The notes under the pieces: model-generated
Database searches by the model: none
Told to the model about the DNA's origin: nothing
The model's input: only the letters and a program-made list of their open reading frames with translations
Shown here: positions 1 through 8,284 of the stretch, piece by piece
Layout: each line of letters begins with the position of its first letter
Numbering within the stretch: the stretch's first letter is position 1
NCBI GenBank assembly: GCA_016215705.1
Contig: JACRIR010000175.1
Location: 1 to 37,789 of the forward strand
Origin: Candidatus Poribacteria bacterium
GTDB lineage: Bacteria; Abyssobacteria; SURF-5
Direction of reading: 5' to 3'
DNA length: 37,789 nucleotides
Program-made: the position numbers and the translations under genes

Positions 1-147
1 AGCACGGGGAGTCACGGGGAGAAGCAATAAGAAACAAGAAGCCGGAAGAAAAGAGGAAGACCCCGCTTCTTTCGCATTCTTCACACTTCATACTTTTCTC
101 CCTCTTTCGCTCTTGCCCTATTCTTTTGCCCCGTGACTCCCCGTGCT
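1..147. repeat. Long inverted repeat with 19-bp perfect arms
   Basis: Bases 1-19 and 129-147 are exact reverse complements. The left half of the intervening sequence is purine-rich and the right half pyrimidine-rich, so an imperfect hairpin could extend further inward. No convincing gene lies in 1-318. The element may be one more member of the dispersed palindromes in this window, but no second copy is present here. Confidence 0.6.
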
Positions 148-318
148 CCCTGTGGTTCCAAAATGCTTTTTCTTCGGCTTCTTCTTCAAACTCATCAAAA
201 TGGAGAAAGGCCGTGGTTTGGGAGTCTTTCCTGACCGCCAGGGGTCGGAGATTTGCGGATTTGGGGCCAGTTGTACATAATGTTGTCAAATTCGCGGTTT
301 GGGTTCGGCATGTGGTCA

Positions 319-347
319 TTGACAGGAATGAGAGTTCAGCATATCAC
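319..347 (+). promoter_or_regulatory. Candidate sigma-70 promoter for rubrerythrin
   Basis: TTGACA at 319-324 and TATCAC at 342-347 are separated by 17 bases. Initiation would fall near 354, just ahead of the purine-rich ribosome site at about 355-364, giving a very short leader. The -35 is consensus and the -10 matches 4 of 6. Confidence 0.45.
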
Positions 348-370
348 TATGGAGAAAGGGGAGACATACA

Positions 371-940
371 ATGGACTTAAGGGGAAGCCAGTCGGAAAGG
401 AATTTGTTGACGGCATTTGCGGGTGAATCGCAGGCGCGCAACCGGTACGCTTTTTATGCAAGTGAGGCGGTCAAAGCGGGTTTTGAACAGATTGCCGCCG
501 TGTTCCGCGAAACCGCCGAGAACGAGAAAGAGCATGCAAAGGTGTTTTACAAATTGTTGCCCGATGGCGAAGTAAAGATTGAAGCCACCTACCCTATATC
601 GCTCGGAGACACCGCCTCGAACCTTGCGGCGGCTGCCGAGGGCGAGAAAATGGAGTGGACAACAATCTATAAAGATTTCGCCGGCATCGCCAGGAAAGAA
701 GGTTTTGCCGCCGTGGCCAACACATTCGACCAGGTGGCAAAGGTGGAAGAGTTCCACGAGACCCGCTATCGGTCCCTTTTAAAGAGCGTAAAAGAAGGGG
801 CGTTTTTCAAGAAGGATAAGCCCGTAAAATGGCACTGCCGCAACTGCGGCAGAATCATCGAATCGAAGGAAGCCCCGAAGGAATGCCCGACCTGCAAGCA
901 TTCACAAAGCTATTACGAGATTCTGGCCGAGAATTATTGA
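371..940 (+). CDS. rbr: Rubrerythrin
   Basis: Non-haem di-iron peroxidase of the anaerobe oxidative-stress response, reducing hydrogen peroxide with electrons from rubredoxin or NAD(P)H carriers in the cytoplasm. The 189-residue protein has the family layout. A four-helix ferritin-like domain carries di-iron ligands at E19, E52, H55, E126 and H129. A C-terminal rubredoxin-like knuckle has CxxC pairs at C156/C159 and C172/C175. The ATG follows a purine-rich ribosome site (AGGGGAG). It appears to be monocistronic, with a repeat hairpin 30 bases downstream. Length and motifs match canonical rubrerythrins; the exact electron donor cannot be seen here. Confidence 0.95.
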   Translation: MDLRGSQSERNLLTAFAGESQARNRYAFYASEAVKAGFEQIAAVFRETAENEKEHAKVFYKLLPDGEVKIEATYPISLGDTASNLAAAAEGEKMEWTTIYKDFAGIARKEGFAAVANTFDQVAKVEEFHETRYRSLLKSVKEGAFFKKDKPVKWHCRNCGRIIESKEAPKECPTCKHSQSYYEILAENY

Positions 941-968
941 GGCTTCTCAGACATCAGAAAGTTTGATC

Positions 969-1032
969 CACCGCAAAGGCGCAAAGAACGCAAAGGAGAA
1001 ATTCCCTTTGCGTTCTTTGCGTCTTTGCGGTG
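969..1032. repeat. 28-bp-arm palindromic repeat (CGCAAAG type)
   Basis: Arms 969-996 and 1005-1032 are complementary over 28 bases, with one G/T position that would wobble-pair in RNA and an 8-base loop. Arms are built from an iterated CGCAAAG-like word. I recognise this as a dispersed element seen in many environmental bacterial genomes, often mis-called as a small protein. It lies between the rubrerythrin gene and the next promoter and could act as a transcript end, although no T-tract follows. Confidence 0.8.
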
Positions 1033-1067
1033 AAAACGCTGTTTTGGACGGCAGGTGGTTTCGACTG

Positions 1068-1096
1068 TTTAATTGGGGAGCGGAAAATGCTATAAT
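1068..1096 (+). promoter_or_regulatory. Candidate extended -10 promoter for radical SAM/HAD pair
   Basis: A perfect TATAAT at 1091-1096 is preceded by TG at 1088-1089 (extended -10). A weak -35, TTTAAT, lies at 1068-1073 with a 17-base spacer. It lies 57 bases ahead of the radical SAM start codon. Confidence 0.55.
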
Positions 1097-1152
1097 CTTT
1101 ATGATTATCATGAACTGGAGAAAGAGACTACAGGTATCGGGAATTCTCCGAA

Positions 1153-2043
1153 ATGACTTATGAAATGCCGCCGTTCAGGCCGCCGAGCGAAGCATACAGC
1201 ATGCTGCTCCGCGTTACGCGCGGATGCCCGTGGAATCGCTGTAAGTTCTGCGGAATGTACAAGATGTTTCACTTCGAGACCCGGCCCGTTGCGGAAATAA
1301 AGGCGGATATTGACGAAGCACTCCGGTTCTATGGCGACCAGCCGATGAACGTGTTTATCGGAGACGCCGATAGCCCGGTTATCAAAACCGACGATTTTGT
1401 GGAAATCTTACGCTATCTGCACTCGCAATTTCCTCGGATACAGAGAGTTACAAGCTATGGCCGCGCCAAGACACTCGCGCTCATGGCGCCCGATAAACTA
1501 GAACGCCTCCGCAAGGCGGGGCTCGACCGCCTGCACCTCGGCCTCGAGACCGGCGACGCCAAATTGCTCGAGTTCATAAACAAAGGCGCCACGCCTGAGC
1601 ACATGATAAAGGCCGGCCGCAAGGTGAAGGAGGCGGGATTCGAGCTTTCCGAGTATCTGATGCTGGGACTCGGTGGCGCCGACGGATGGGAGTCCCACGC
1701 CCGGAAAAGCGCAGCAGTCCTCAATGCCATAGACCCGGATTTTATCCGGGTGCGCACAATGACTTTGATACCGGGTACGCCCTTCTATGAAGCGTATGAG
1801 CGAGGCGAATACAAGCCTCCCACGATACTTGACATGCTGATGGAAGAGAAACTGCTCATCGAATGCCTTGATGGAATAGGTTCGGAGTTCCATAGCGACC
1901 ATGTTTCAAATCTTGTCCCCGTGTTCGGGAAATTCATGCAGGACAAAACAGAGATGCTTGAGACGCTTGCGCCTGTGATCGAGCGCGTCGAACAAAACAA
2001 AGATAAGTTGACAAACGAACCCAGGATCGCAACGGTGATGTGA
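1153..2043 (+). CDS. Radical SAM protein
   Basis: Radical S-adenosylmethionine enzyme of 296 residues; reaction unknown. The cluster-binding cysteines are C25, C30 and C33, a CX4CX2C spacing instead of the usual CX3CX2C, followed by GMY. Further radical SAM features are visible: an IGDADS stretch near residue 75 and an HLGLETGD stretch near 135. The region is of the Elp3/MiaB/NifB-fold type (COG1032-like) without a cobalamin domain. A HAD-family phosphatase starts 3 bases after its stop, so the two are probably co-transcribed. The ATG lacks a strong Shine-Dalgarno; an alternative Met lies at residue 5. Fold assignment is solid, substrate is not. Confidence 0.85.
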   Translation: MTYEMPPFRPPSEAYSMLLRVTRGCPWNRCKFCGMYKMFHFETRPVAEIKADIDEALRFYGDQPMNVFIGDADSPVIKTDDFVEILRYLHSQFPRIQRVTSYGRAKTLALMAPDKLERLRKAGLDRLHLGLETGDAKLLEFINKGATPEHMIKAGRKVKEAGFELSEYLMLGLGGADGWESHARKSAAVLNAIDPDFIRVRTMTLIPGTPFYEAYERGEYKPPTILDMLMEEKLLIECLDGIGSEFHSDHVSNLVPVFGKFMQDKTEMLETLAPVIERVEQNKDKLTNEPRIATVM

Positions 2044-2046
2044 TAT

Positions 2047-2772
2047 ATGGATACATCCGGGAAAATCTCCCCTTCCCTAAAAATCATCTCAACCGTCTTT
2101 TTTGATTTCGGCGATACGCTCATGGAGGGGAGTCCTTCCTATCTCAAGCGCATCACCGAGTTATTAGGAACACTCGGTTTCGAGCGCACGTACCTCGACG
2201 TTGTCCGCGCGTTCGAAAGAGCGGACTATCTCGTGTACCTCGATACGCGCTCAGGCTTGCCCGGCGGCGACGGTGAATACCTGAGCCGGTTTCTCAACCA
2301 CCTCGGTGAATGTCTCCGGATTCCCATTGACTGGCCGTCTGCCCTCCCACAGATAATCCGGAAGTTCGACGAAAAACCCTACGTGCGAACGCTCTCCGAG
2401 GGGGTTGCCGAAACACTCGAAGCGCTCAAACAAAGAGGGATTCGTCTCGGAGTCATCTCAAACAACGACGGACGTTGCAGGGAAAAGTGCGCGGAACTCG
2501 GAATCGACCAATACTTCGAGACCATCATCGATTCGGCGATCGAGGGAGTGCGCAAGCCGTCGCCCAAGATTTTCGGAATCGCTCTCGAGCGGATGGGGAT
2601 CAGGGCGGATGAAGCCGTGCACATGGGCGACATGTACGGCAGCGACGTGATGGGCGCTCGTGACGCGGGCATAACGCCCGTGTGGTATAACCCCCGTCGC
2701 AGCACACCGTTTGATGATTACCATCCCGAACATGATATCGTTCATTTCAAACAGATACTCGATATCTTCTGA
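2047..2772 (+). CDS. HAD-superfamily hydrolase
   Basis: Haloacid dehalogenase-like hydrolase, 241 residues, probably a small-molecule phosphatase. Motif I reads FFDFGDTL (nucleophile D20). The residue two after the nucleophile, normally the acid/base Asp, is Gly22, with Asp at 23. Motif II is GVISNND, motif III the lysine in VRKPSPK, and motif IV HMGDMYGSDVMGARDAG. A helical cap lies between motifs I and II. It follows the radical SAM gene by 3 bases and is likely translated from the same mRNA. The Gly at +2 is found in some HAD subfamilies but makes ordinary phosphatase activity uncertain. Confidence 0.85.
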   Translation: MDTSGKISPSLKIISTVFFDFGDTLMEGSPSYLKRITELLGTLGFERTYLDVVRAFERADYLVYLDTRSGLPGGDGEYLSRFLNHLGECLRIPIDWPSALPQIIRKFDEKPYVRTLSEGVAETLEALKQRGIRLGVISNNDGRCREKCAELGIDQYFETIIDSAIEGVRKPSPKIFGIALERMGIRADEAVHMGDMYGSDVMGARDAGITPVWYNPRRSTPFDDYHPEHDIVHFKQILDIF

Positions 2773-2846
2773 CGCCCCGCGTCCATTTGGGGGACACCAT
2801 GTTCCTTTCGCCCTTCACCTACTTTTCAGGAGGCTGTGAATAAAGC

Positions 2847-3857
2847 GTGCTTGCCCGTTCATTCAAAGTCTCTCTTCTGATCTCCGCACTGCTTCATTTT
2901 GGCGCCGTGGCCGCGATCAACCAGGACGTCATCGCCAGGAGAATTTTCACTAATCCTCCGTCTGTCCCTGTGGCAAAGTTGAAGAAGAATGAGGCGAAGC
3001 CCGTGCAATTCGAGTTGGTGGATACACCCGCCTCGGCCCGGGCGGCGACTCCACAGAAGAATGCGAAGTTCATGTCCGACAAGGATACGCGTGCCCAGGA
3101 CACTTTCAAAAGCGAAAAGAAACGGCCTGATTCTCCTCACATGGAGAGCAAATCCGACAAGGCGAAAGATACGAGGCAGCGGATGATCTTGCAGAGGCCG
3201 CGAACACCATCAATGGAACAGCGAAGGTCTCAGAAGAACGCTAAGGAAGCCCGGCCGGACAAGGCCCGCCCAAGACCGGAGAAGAGCAAACAAGTTGAGA
3301 AGGAGATGACTCAGAAAGCAACGACTCCCGAAAACGCGCAAAGCGAAACGCAGGAAAGAATAGAAATCGCGCGTGAGCCTGAGAAGAAAGAGATCATTCA
3401 ACTCGCAAAGAAAGCGTCATCGCCGGATGAACCCGCCATCGCGGTCCCACCGCCGATGGCCCCGCGTGTGATCACGGCGGCAAGCGCAAGAGACACGGAG
3501 GCAGACGCACAAATAACGGGCGAGCTTTCATTCGGCGCCACACGCCATTTTTTCGGGGAATATCTCCTGAAAATGAAACAAGCGGTCGAAAGGCAATGGG
3601 TGTCGCGGCTCGTTTCTCAATACACGGGCATCGTGAGCTCGCGCGCGGTCATCGACTTCAAGATACAGCCTGACGGCCGCGTGGCCGACATAGTCGTGAA
3701 TTCCAACGACGGCGATCCATACTTTCCGCTCGTATGCGTTTCATCAATAAATGATGCGCAGCCATTTGATAAAATACCCTATGCCGAAACGCCCGGACTC
3801 CCTGAGCAGTATATGGACAAGCCGCTGAGCATCCGGTTCACGTTCCAGTATAATTAG
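2847..3857 (+). CDS. TolA/TonB-like envelope protein
   Basis: Energy-transducing periplasmic protein of 336 residues. A single N-terminal membrane anchor (about residues 8-25) is followed by a long Lys/Glu/Pro/Arg-rich, probably extended or helical stretch (about 45-215). A C-terminal domain resembles TonB/TolA: a QWVSRL helix, then IDFKIQPDGRVADIVV and a final RFTFQYN strand. It starts at GTG 2847, 13 bases after AGGAGG (2828-2833). The downstream TolQ/ExbB-like and TolR/ExbD-like genes are the expected motor partners. No TolB or Pal gene is present, so Tol versus Ton function is undecided. Confidence 0.8.
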   Translation: MLARSFKVSLLISALLHFGAVAAINQDVIARRIFTNPPSVPVAKLKKNEAKPVQFELVDTPASARAATPQKNAKFMSDKDTRAQDTFKSEKKRPDSPHMESKSDKAKDTRQRMILQRPRTPSMEQRRSQKNAKEARPDKARPRPEKSKQVEKEMTQKATTPENAQSETQERIEIAREPEKKEIIQLAKKASSPDEPAIAVPPPMAPRVITAASARDTEADAQITGELSFGATRHFFGEYLLKMKQAVERQWVSRLVSQYTGIVSSRAVIDFKIQPDGRVADIVVNSNDGDPYFPLVCVSSINDAQPFDKIPYAETPGLPEQYMDKPLSIRFTFQYN

Positions 3858-3867
3858 GGGTACTGCC

Positions 3868-3906
3868 ATATTCGGGGACACGATGCGGCATCGTGTCCCC
3901 GAATAT
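3868..3906. repeat. GGGGACAC palindromic repeat, copy A
   Basis: Perfect 18-bp inverted repeat (3868-3885 / 3889-3906) with loop CGG and core GGGGACACGATG. It fills most of the gap between the TolA-like gene and the TolQ-like start. Related copies are at 11023-11075 and 21518-21558. Single half-sites lie at 2790-2801, 21464-21482 and 25066-25076. Outer arms differ between copies, but each copy is self-complementary. Confidence 0.9.
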
Positions 3907-3921
3907 CCAAGGAGGCACAAT

Positions 3922-4587
3922 TTGAATACCGCATGGTATTTTCTGAAGGCAGGCGGCATAACGATGATCCCCTTGGGCATCTGCTCGATTGTCGCTGTGG
4001 CGCTTATCATCGAGAAAGCATATGTGCTTCGAACACGGAAGGTCATCGCGCCGGAAATCGTCGGCCTGATTGAAAACATAGATGGAACCGAAGATATCGT
4101 CGCTTCCATCGCGGTCTGTGACCGCGCAGACACTGCGTTTGCGCGAGTCATAAAGACAGGACTGGTGAATTACAGACTGCCTCGCTCAGAGAACATCGAG
4201 ATGGTTCAGGCGGCCGCCCGGCACGAGGTCGGCTCACTTGAGCGAGGTCTGCTCATGCTCGAGATTGTAACAGGAATCTCTCCTCTCTTGGGTCTGCTGG
4301 GAACGGTCTTGGGGATTTTCCACATATTCAATGTGATAGTAGTCAGTGGTGTCGGCGAAGCTTCAAGGTTGTCCGCCGGTATTTCCGAGGCGCTTATCAC
4401 GACCATCGCGGGTCTGTTTATAGCAATTCCGGCGCTTGTGGGGCATAGCTATTACTCGAAGCGCGTTGAGGACCATGTGCTCGAGATCGAGCGGCATGCG
4501 AATGTGCTCATTCACAAACTGTACCTTGGCAAGCCGGCAGAATCGACCGATCCGGGTCGGCCGGAGCATGAGGAAGTAGCGGGATAG
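3922..4587 (+). CDS. TolQ/ExbB/MotA-family proton channel
   Basis: Inner-membrane proton-channel subunit that powers TonB- or TolA-type proteins. I place the start at TTG 3922, six bases after GGAGG (3911-3915), giving 221 residues. An upstream in-frame ATG at 3883 lies inside the palindromic repeat and is unlikely. There is one N-terminal membrane helix (about 10-30), a cytoplasmic segment, then two helices in the conserved MotA/TolQ block (GISPLLGLLGTVLGIFHIF and ISEALITTIAGLFIAIPAL). It sits between the TolA/TonB-like gene and the ExbD-like gene, 8 bases from the latter. Confidence 0.92.
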   Translation: MNTAWYFLKAGGITMIPLGICSIVAVALIIEKAYVLRTRKVIAPEIVGLIENIDGTEDIVASIAVCDRADTAFARVIKTGLVNYRLPRSENIEMVQAAARHEVGSLERGLLMLEIVTGISPLLGLLGTVLGIFHIFNVIVVSGVGEASRLSAGISEALITTIAGLFIAIPALVGHSYYSKRVEDHVLEIERHANVLIHKLYLGKPAESTDPGRPEHEEVAG

Positions 4588-4595
4588 GCTCGAGA

Positions 4596-4997
4596 ATGCA
4601 AATCAGGCCGAAAAAGAGAAAGAAACCATTCATCAACATAACATCGCTAATAGACGTTATGTTCATGCTGCTCCTTTTCTTCATGATCTCAACCACCTTT
4701 GTCCAATATCCGTCTATCAAGCTGGAGTTGCCGACCGCGAGCACGGCCGAGTCGAGCAAGCCCGAACCCTTAACTCTGACTATTGACAAACAAGGGCGTC
4801 TTTTCCTTAATCAAATGTCGATAAAGGAAAACGAGCTTCAGACGGCGCTCAGGAAAGCGGCCGGCAAGCCTGATTCTACGTTGGTGCTCCGCGCGGATAA
4901 GGACGTCCCCTACGGCCATGTGATCAGGGCAATGGATATTACGCGGCAGAGCGGCATACGCCGCATCGTCTCGATGACCGAAGCAACGGCGAAATAG
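4596..4997 (+). CDS. TolR/ExbD-family biopolymer transport protein
   Basis: 133 residues. A short basic N-terminus (RPKKRKKPF) leads into a single membrane helix holding the family aspartate in the segment ITSLIDVMFMLLLFFM. A periplasmic domain follows, with the typical ADKDVPYGHVIRAMDITRQSGI region. It pairs with the upstream TolQ/ExbB-like channel to couple proton flow to the TolA/TonB-like protein. Start ATG 4596 is 8 bases after the previous stop. Family certain; TolR versus ExbD is not resolved by sequence. Confidence 0.92.
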   Translation: MQIRPKKRKKPFINITSLIDVMFMLLLFFMISTTFVQYPSIKLELPTASTAESSKPEPLTLTIDKQGRLFLNQMSIKENELQTALRKAAGKPDSTLVLRADKDVPYGHVIRAMDITRQSGIRRIVSMTEATAK

Positions 4998-5040
4998 GGG
5001 AAAGATGAAAGGAACAAGGCCAAAGGGAACGTGAAGTAGA

Positions 5041-5063
5041 TGATGAATGATGAGTGATGAATG
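5041..5063. repeat. Heptamer tandem repeat
   Basis: Three period-7 units (TGATGAA, TGATGAG, TGATGAA) lie in the short gap between the convergent exbD-like and cyclase genes. A different period-7 array is found at 17421-17449. Confidence 0.6.
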
Positions 5064-5086
5064 CGGAATCTTATTTCCTCTTCCGC

Positions 5087-6220
5087 CTATGTGTTTCCAT
5101 CGGTTTTCAGCCCCTCGACACCATAGACCACAATCGGCTCTTTCTTGCCTCTTATTTCCGTTGGAGCGTATCGGACGGCGCGGATTTTTTCGCTCACCTC
5201 GGCATGGGTAGGCTCGCTGATCAGAATAGATGAAGGAAAGATTTTGGTGAGACCCTCAATTCGCTGAGCGTAATTGACATCCTGGCCGATGACGGTGAAT
5301 TCCATCCTCTTTTCGGAACCGATATTTCCTGCAACGACCTCTCCTGTGGAGATTCCAATTCCGACCTTGATTGGCGGATTCCCCTCCTGAACCCACTGCT
5401 TGTTGAGCCGTTCCACCGCCTCCTGCATCTCGAGCGCCGCCCGAACCGCTCTCAGCGAATCGTCTTTGTGCGTATAAATGGCGCCGAAGAGCGCCATGAC
5501 CGAGTCGCCCATGAACTTATCGAGGACTCCTTCGTTATCGAGGATGATCTCCACCATCGGCTCAAAATATCGGTTGAGGAACTTAACCAGCCCCTCCGGC
5601 GTCATGCTCTCTGCCAACGAAGTAAAGTCACGGATATCCGATATCAGGATAGTGACCGGCATCTTCTCGCCGGACAAGGAAACCGGTTTTGAACTTTGCA
5701 GAATCCGTTCGAGCAGATGCTCGCTCATGTACCGCTCGAAAGATATGGTCAACAGCTCTTTAGCCCTTTCAAGATTCTCATTCAATCGTTTCAGCTTCTT
5801 GTTTTGTCTTCTTATCGTTCGCGTTAGCCTCCGGTTCTTCTCCTCGATCTCATATTTTTCGACCGCTTCCCTGACGATAATCTTGCATTCGTCATCATCC
5901 CACGGTTTGGCAACGTATCGGTAGACCGACCCGCTGTTGATTGCGTCCACCGCAGTCCGCAGGTCGGCAGTGCCGGTAAGAAGAATTCCAATCGTGTGAG
6001 GCGTCAACTGTTTGATCCGGCTCAGGAATTCCACCCCCTGCATCCCCGACATTCTCTGGTCAGAGATCACAAGCGAAACTTTTTGCCCGTCGAGCTTGGT
6101 AAGGGCCTCCTCCCCGCTGTTTGCGGTTACGATATCATAACCCTCGTCAACAAACAGGCGTCGCAATGATTTCAGGATATTCTCTTCGTCATCAACAAAC
6201 AATATCCGGTGTCGCGCCAT
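5087..6220 (-). CDS. Response regulator with class III adenylate/guanylate cyclase domain
   Basis: 377 residues from ATG 6220, preceded by AGGAG. The upstream in-frame ATG at 6307 has no ribosome site. The N-terminal CheY-like receiver has acidic pocket D10/D11, phospho-acceptor D54, T82 and K105. A charged coiled coil runs from about 120 to 157. The C-terminal class III cyclase domain has metal-binding D195 (ISDIRDFTSL) and D239 (DKFMGDS), K235 near the base-selecting site, and transition-state N316 and R320 (VNYAQR). It should make cAMP (possibly cGMP) when phosphorylated. It lies 109 bases downstream of a sister regulator with an HD-GYP output, and the receivers are clearly paralogous. No histidine kinase is nearby. 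Confidence 0.93.
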   Translation of the reverse strand: MARHRILFVDDEENILKSLRRLFVDEGYDIVTANSGEEALTKLDGQKVSLVISDQRMSGMQGVEFLSRIKQLTPHTIGILLTGTADLRTAVDAINSGSVYRYVAKPWDDDECKIIVREAVEKYEIEEKNRRLTRTIRRQNKKLKRLNENLERAKELLTISFERYMSEHLLERILQSSKPVSLSGEKMPVTILISDIRDFTSLAESMTPEGLVKFLNRYFEPMVEIILDNEGVLDKFMGDSVMALFGAIYTHKDDSLRAVRAALEMQEAVERLNKQWVQEGNPPIKVGIGISTGEVVAGNIGSEKRMEFTVIGQDVNYAQRIEGLTKIFPSSILISEPTHAEVSEKIRAVRYAPTEIRGKKEPIVVYGVEGLKTDGNT

Positions 6221-6329
6221 TTCACTCCTCTTTCTTCGCTCTATCGCCGGCACATGGTTGTAAGAAGAAAACCCGCGTGCGCCCGTAAGGGCGCCGTCTT
6301 CTTCCACCCTCCCACTTTTCCTACCTGTG

Positions 6330-7664
6330 TTACTTCACGGTTGAACTCGGGACCGGTTTCTTGACCTCCTCAAAATCGTAAACATAGAACTCGTCTTCAA
6401 TCTGCCCCCGCTCTACGTAATAACGGATCTTCTCCAGATAAGACTGCTTCATCCTCTCCCCGTGGGCGACCAGAAGCATGTTGCTGTTTGTGATGATGTC
6501 ATGGGCAAGAACCATATCTTCGTGCATCGCGCGGGACGTGACCTTCGCAATTTTTCGGCGAGGCTCCTTCGCGCGAAGGCCCTCGAGGAATTCAAAGAGT
6601 TTGCCGACGACTTCCGGATCAAACTTGGTATTGGATAATTTCTCCAGGCAGGAACACGCAGCCTTCTCCGAAAAAGGCAATTGCGGCTTCCGGCGAAAGC
6701 GGAGACTGTCGAATGCGTCGATGACCGCAATGATGCGCGAGCCGAGCGGGATGTCTTCCCCCTTCAATCCGTCCGGCACCCCCGTGCCATCATAGTTTTC
6801 GTGATGGTGACGGATCAGTTTCGCGACCGCTTGCAGGCCGTCGATCCCGGCCAGGCTCATCTGGCCCATAACTGCATGTTGCTGTTGAAGTTCCCTGTTC
6901 CCGGGATCACCGGGTCTGAAGCTCTGAATTCTAAGAAGGTCGTCCTTCAGGCCGATTTTGCCTATATCATGCAACAGCGCGGCCACCTCGATATCGAAGG
7001 TCTCCTCCTCGGGGAGACGCAGCATCGAGGCGACACCCTTTGAGGCGACCGCAACCCTCTTCGAATGTCCGCCTACGTATTCATCCCTCATTTCCACCAG
7101 AGCGCCGAAAACTCTCGTCGTGTCTATGAAGTTTTTCTTGAGTCGTTCGTTCAACTCCTCCAACCGAACATTCTGCCGGGCAATCTCTTCAGTTCTTTCG
7201 AGAACCTTATCCTCCAGGTTCTTGTTGAGATACTTCAGTTCCGCATTCTGCTCTTTGACAATCTCGTTCAGTTTCTTGTTTCGTCGAAGCAGGTCATACT
7301 GTTCGAGCGCCCGCCTCACAGTGATCTTGAGTTGAACATCGTCCCATGGCTTCTCGATATACTTGTAGACCGCCCCGCTGTTGATCGCGGAAATGGCCGC
7401 TTTGATGTCTGCATGGCCGGTTAGAAGAATACACATCGTGTCGGGCGAGATTTCCCTGACGCGCTTGAGAAGGTCGATGCCCTGCATGCCGGGCATTCTT
7501 TGGTCGGAGATGACAAGGGAGACAGTTGCGCTTTTCAGCTTCTCAAGAGCCTCTTCCCCACTGCAAACGGTTATCAGCGTGTATCCCTCGTCAGTGAACA
7601 GTCGCTCAAGCGACCGCAATATGTTCTCGTCATCATCAACACAGAATACCGTATGTTGGCCCAT
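6330..7664 (-). CDS. Response regulator with HD-GYP domain
   Basis: 444 residues from ATG 7664, preceded by a GAAGGGGAA ribosome site. The longer frame up to 7790 runs through palindromic repeats and is rejected. The receiver has D10-D12, phospho-acceptor D54, T82 and K105. A coiled coil spans about 125-178. The HD-GYP domain has H200, H232/D233 (HDIGK), H263, H286-H288 and D292, then GTGVP instead of GxGYP. HD-GYP enzymes hydrolyse cyclic di-GMP. The metal-binding histidines are present, but the GYP loop reads GVP, so activity or specificity may differ. It forms a tandem with the cyclase regulator and probably shares its transcript. Confidence 0.93.
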   Translation of the reverse strand: MGQHTVFCVDDDENILRSLERLFTDEGYTLITVCSGEEALEKLKSATVSLVISDQRMPGMQGIDLLKRVREISPDTMCILLTGHADIKAAISAINSGAVYKYIEKPWDDVQLKITVRRALEQYDLLRRNKKLNEIVKEQNAELKYLNKNLEDKVLERTEEIARQNVRLEELNERLKKNFIDTTRVFGALVEMRDEYVGGHSKRVAVASKGVASMLRLPEEETFDIEVAALLHDIGKIGLKDDLLRIQSFRPGDPGNRELQQQHAVMGQMSLAGIDGLQAVAKLIRHHHENYDGTGVPDGLKGEDIPLGSRIIAVIDAFDSLRFRRKPQLPFSEKAACSCLEKLSNTKFDPEVVGKLFEFLEGLRAKEPRRKIAKVTSRAMHEDMVLAHDIITNSNMLLVAHGERMKQSYLEKIRYYVERGQIEDEFYVYDFEEVKKPVPSSTVK

Positions 7665-7725
7665 GTGCAGTTCCCCTTCAACCCGAAAGCCGCAATGTAA
7701 ACTTGGAGATAAACACCTCCTGCAC

Positions 7726-7797
7726 GGGCGAACCTTGTGTTCACCCTCCGGAACCTTGTGTTCGCCCAAACTCAAGAATGGGGCGAACACAAGGTTC
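7726..7797. repeat. GGGCGAAC/GTTCGCCC palindromic repeats
   Basis: Three copies of GAACCTTGTGTTC. Two are direct (7730-7742, 7751-7763) and the third is inverted, so 7751-7767 and 7781-7797 form a perfect 17-bp inverted repeat with a 13-base spacer. The outer GGGC...GCCC ends match other hairpins in the window (18436-18504, 25468-25536, 30205-30225, 32664-32735). Confidence 0.8.
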
Positions 7798-7871
7798 GCT
7801 CCTCGAAGAATGTCGAAAGCGACTGGCTTTCAGACATACTCACAATCGTTTCACCACGTGGTATGGCTTGG

Positions 7872-7886
7872 GCATTTATTGTGCCA
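7872..7886 (-). promoter_or_regulatory. Candidate sigma-54 (-24/-12) promoter
   Basis: The minus strand reads TGGCACAATAAATGC. It has the GG and GC dinucleotides 12 bases apart, as required, and TGGCAC is a perfect -24 box; the -12 box is ATGC instead of TTGC. It points at the HD-GYP regulator about 210 bases downstream. No enhancer-binding regulator is in the window. Confidence 0.3.
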
Positions 7887-8284
7887 AACCAGGCTTCTCG
7901 CGGTTTCACCGCTAATCCCGCTGCTGGAACTTCGGCGCGCCTAGCCGGCATAAATGAACATGTCGCCTCTTCGCCCGGCATCCTTGTGCGTCGGACGTCT
8001 TCCAGAGACAGAACTATTCAGTCCGCTAAAGCAATAGCGGACAAGCGATTACGGGAATGAGGGGCCTGAAAAACGAGTCGCAGGTATAGGGACAGCGGAA
8101 GAGAAATAAGCATTTGGCCGTGGGTTCAGAAGTCGAATCCAAATGGATCATCGCCTGAGAATCTCGAACAGCATTCCATTGAGAAAGGCCGGGATTCCCG
8201 GCGGCATTGAGACAACCGACGGTATACCGACACTTGTTGCGGTTTCCGACACCGAAGGCTTGTCCACGACACAATCCTCTTCAT

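Larger units (their letters stand above)
7665..8284. other. Intergenic region without a supported gene
   Basis: About 620 bases between the divergent HD-GYP regulator and the queD promoter. It holds the triplicated GAACCTTGTGTTC repeat (7726-7797), a candidate sigma-54 site on the minus strand (7872-7886), a GCGGT/ACCGC mini-hairpin near 7900, and a perfect 8-bp stem (GTCCGCTA, 8021-8042). Open frames here have no recognisable protein features. Confidence 0.6.

Noticed and set aside
126-380. Open frame of 84 codons before rubrerythrin
   Set aside because: It covers an inverted-repeat arm and a promoter, has no ribosome site and no protein family features.
963-1163. Small open frame rich in Lys/Arg then Leu/Arg
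   Set aside because: It is the translation of the 969-1032 palindrome, a known kind of false gene.
6279-6294. GCGCCC/GGGCGC stem between the two response regulators as a terminator
   Set aside because: Six-bp stem with the nearest T-run seven bases away on the minus strand; too weak to call.
7381-7944. Plus-strand frame over the HD-GYP start region
   Set aside because: Antisense to a protein with clear receiver motifs and running through palindromes.
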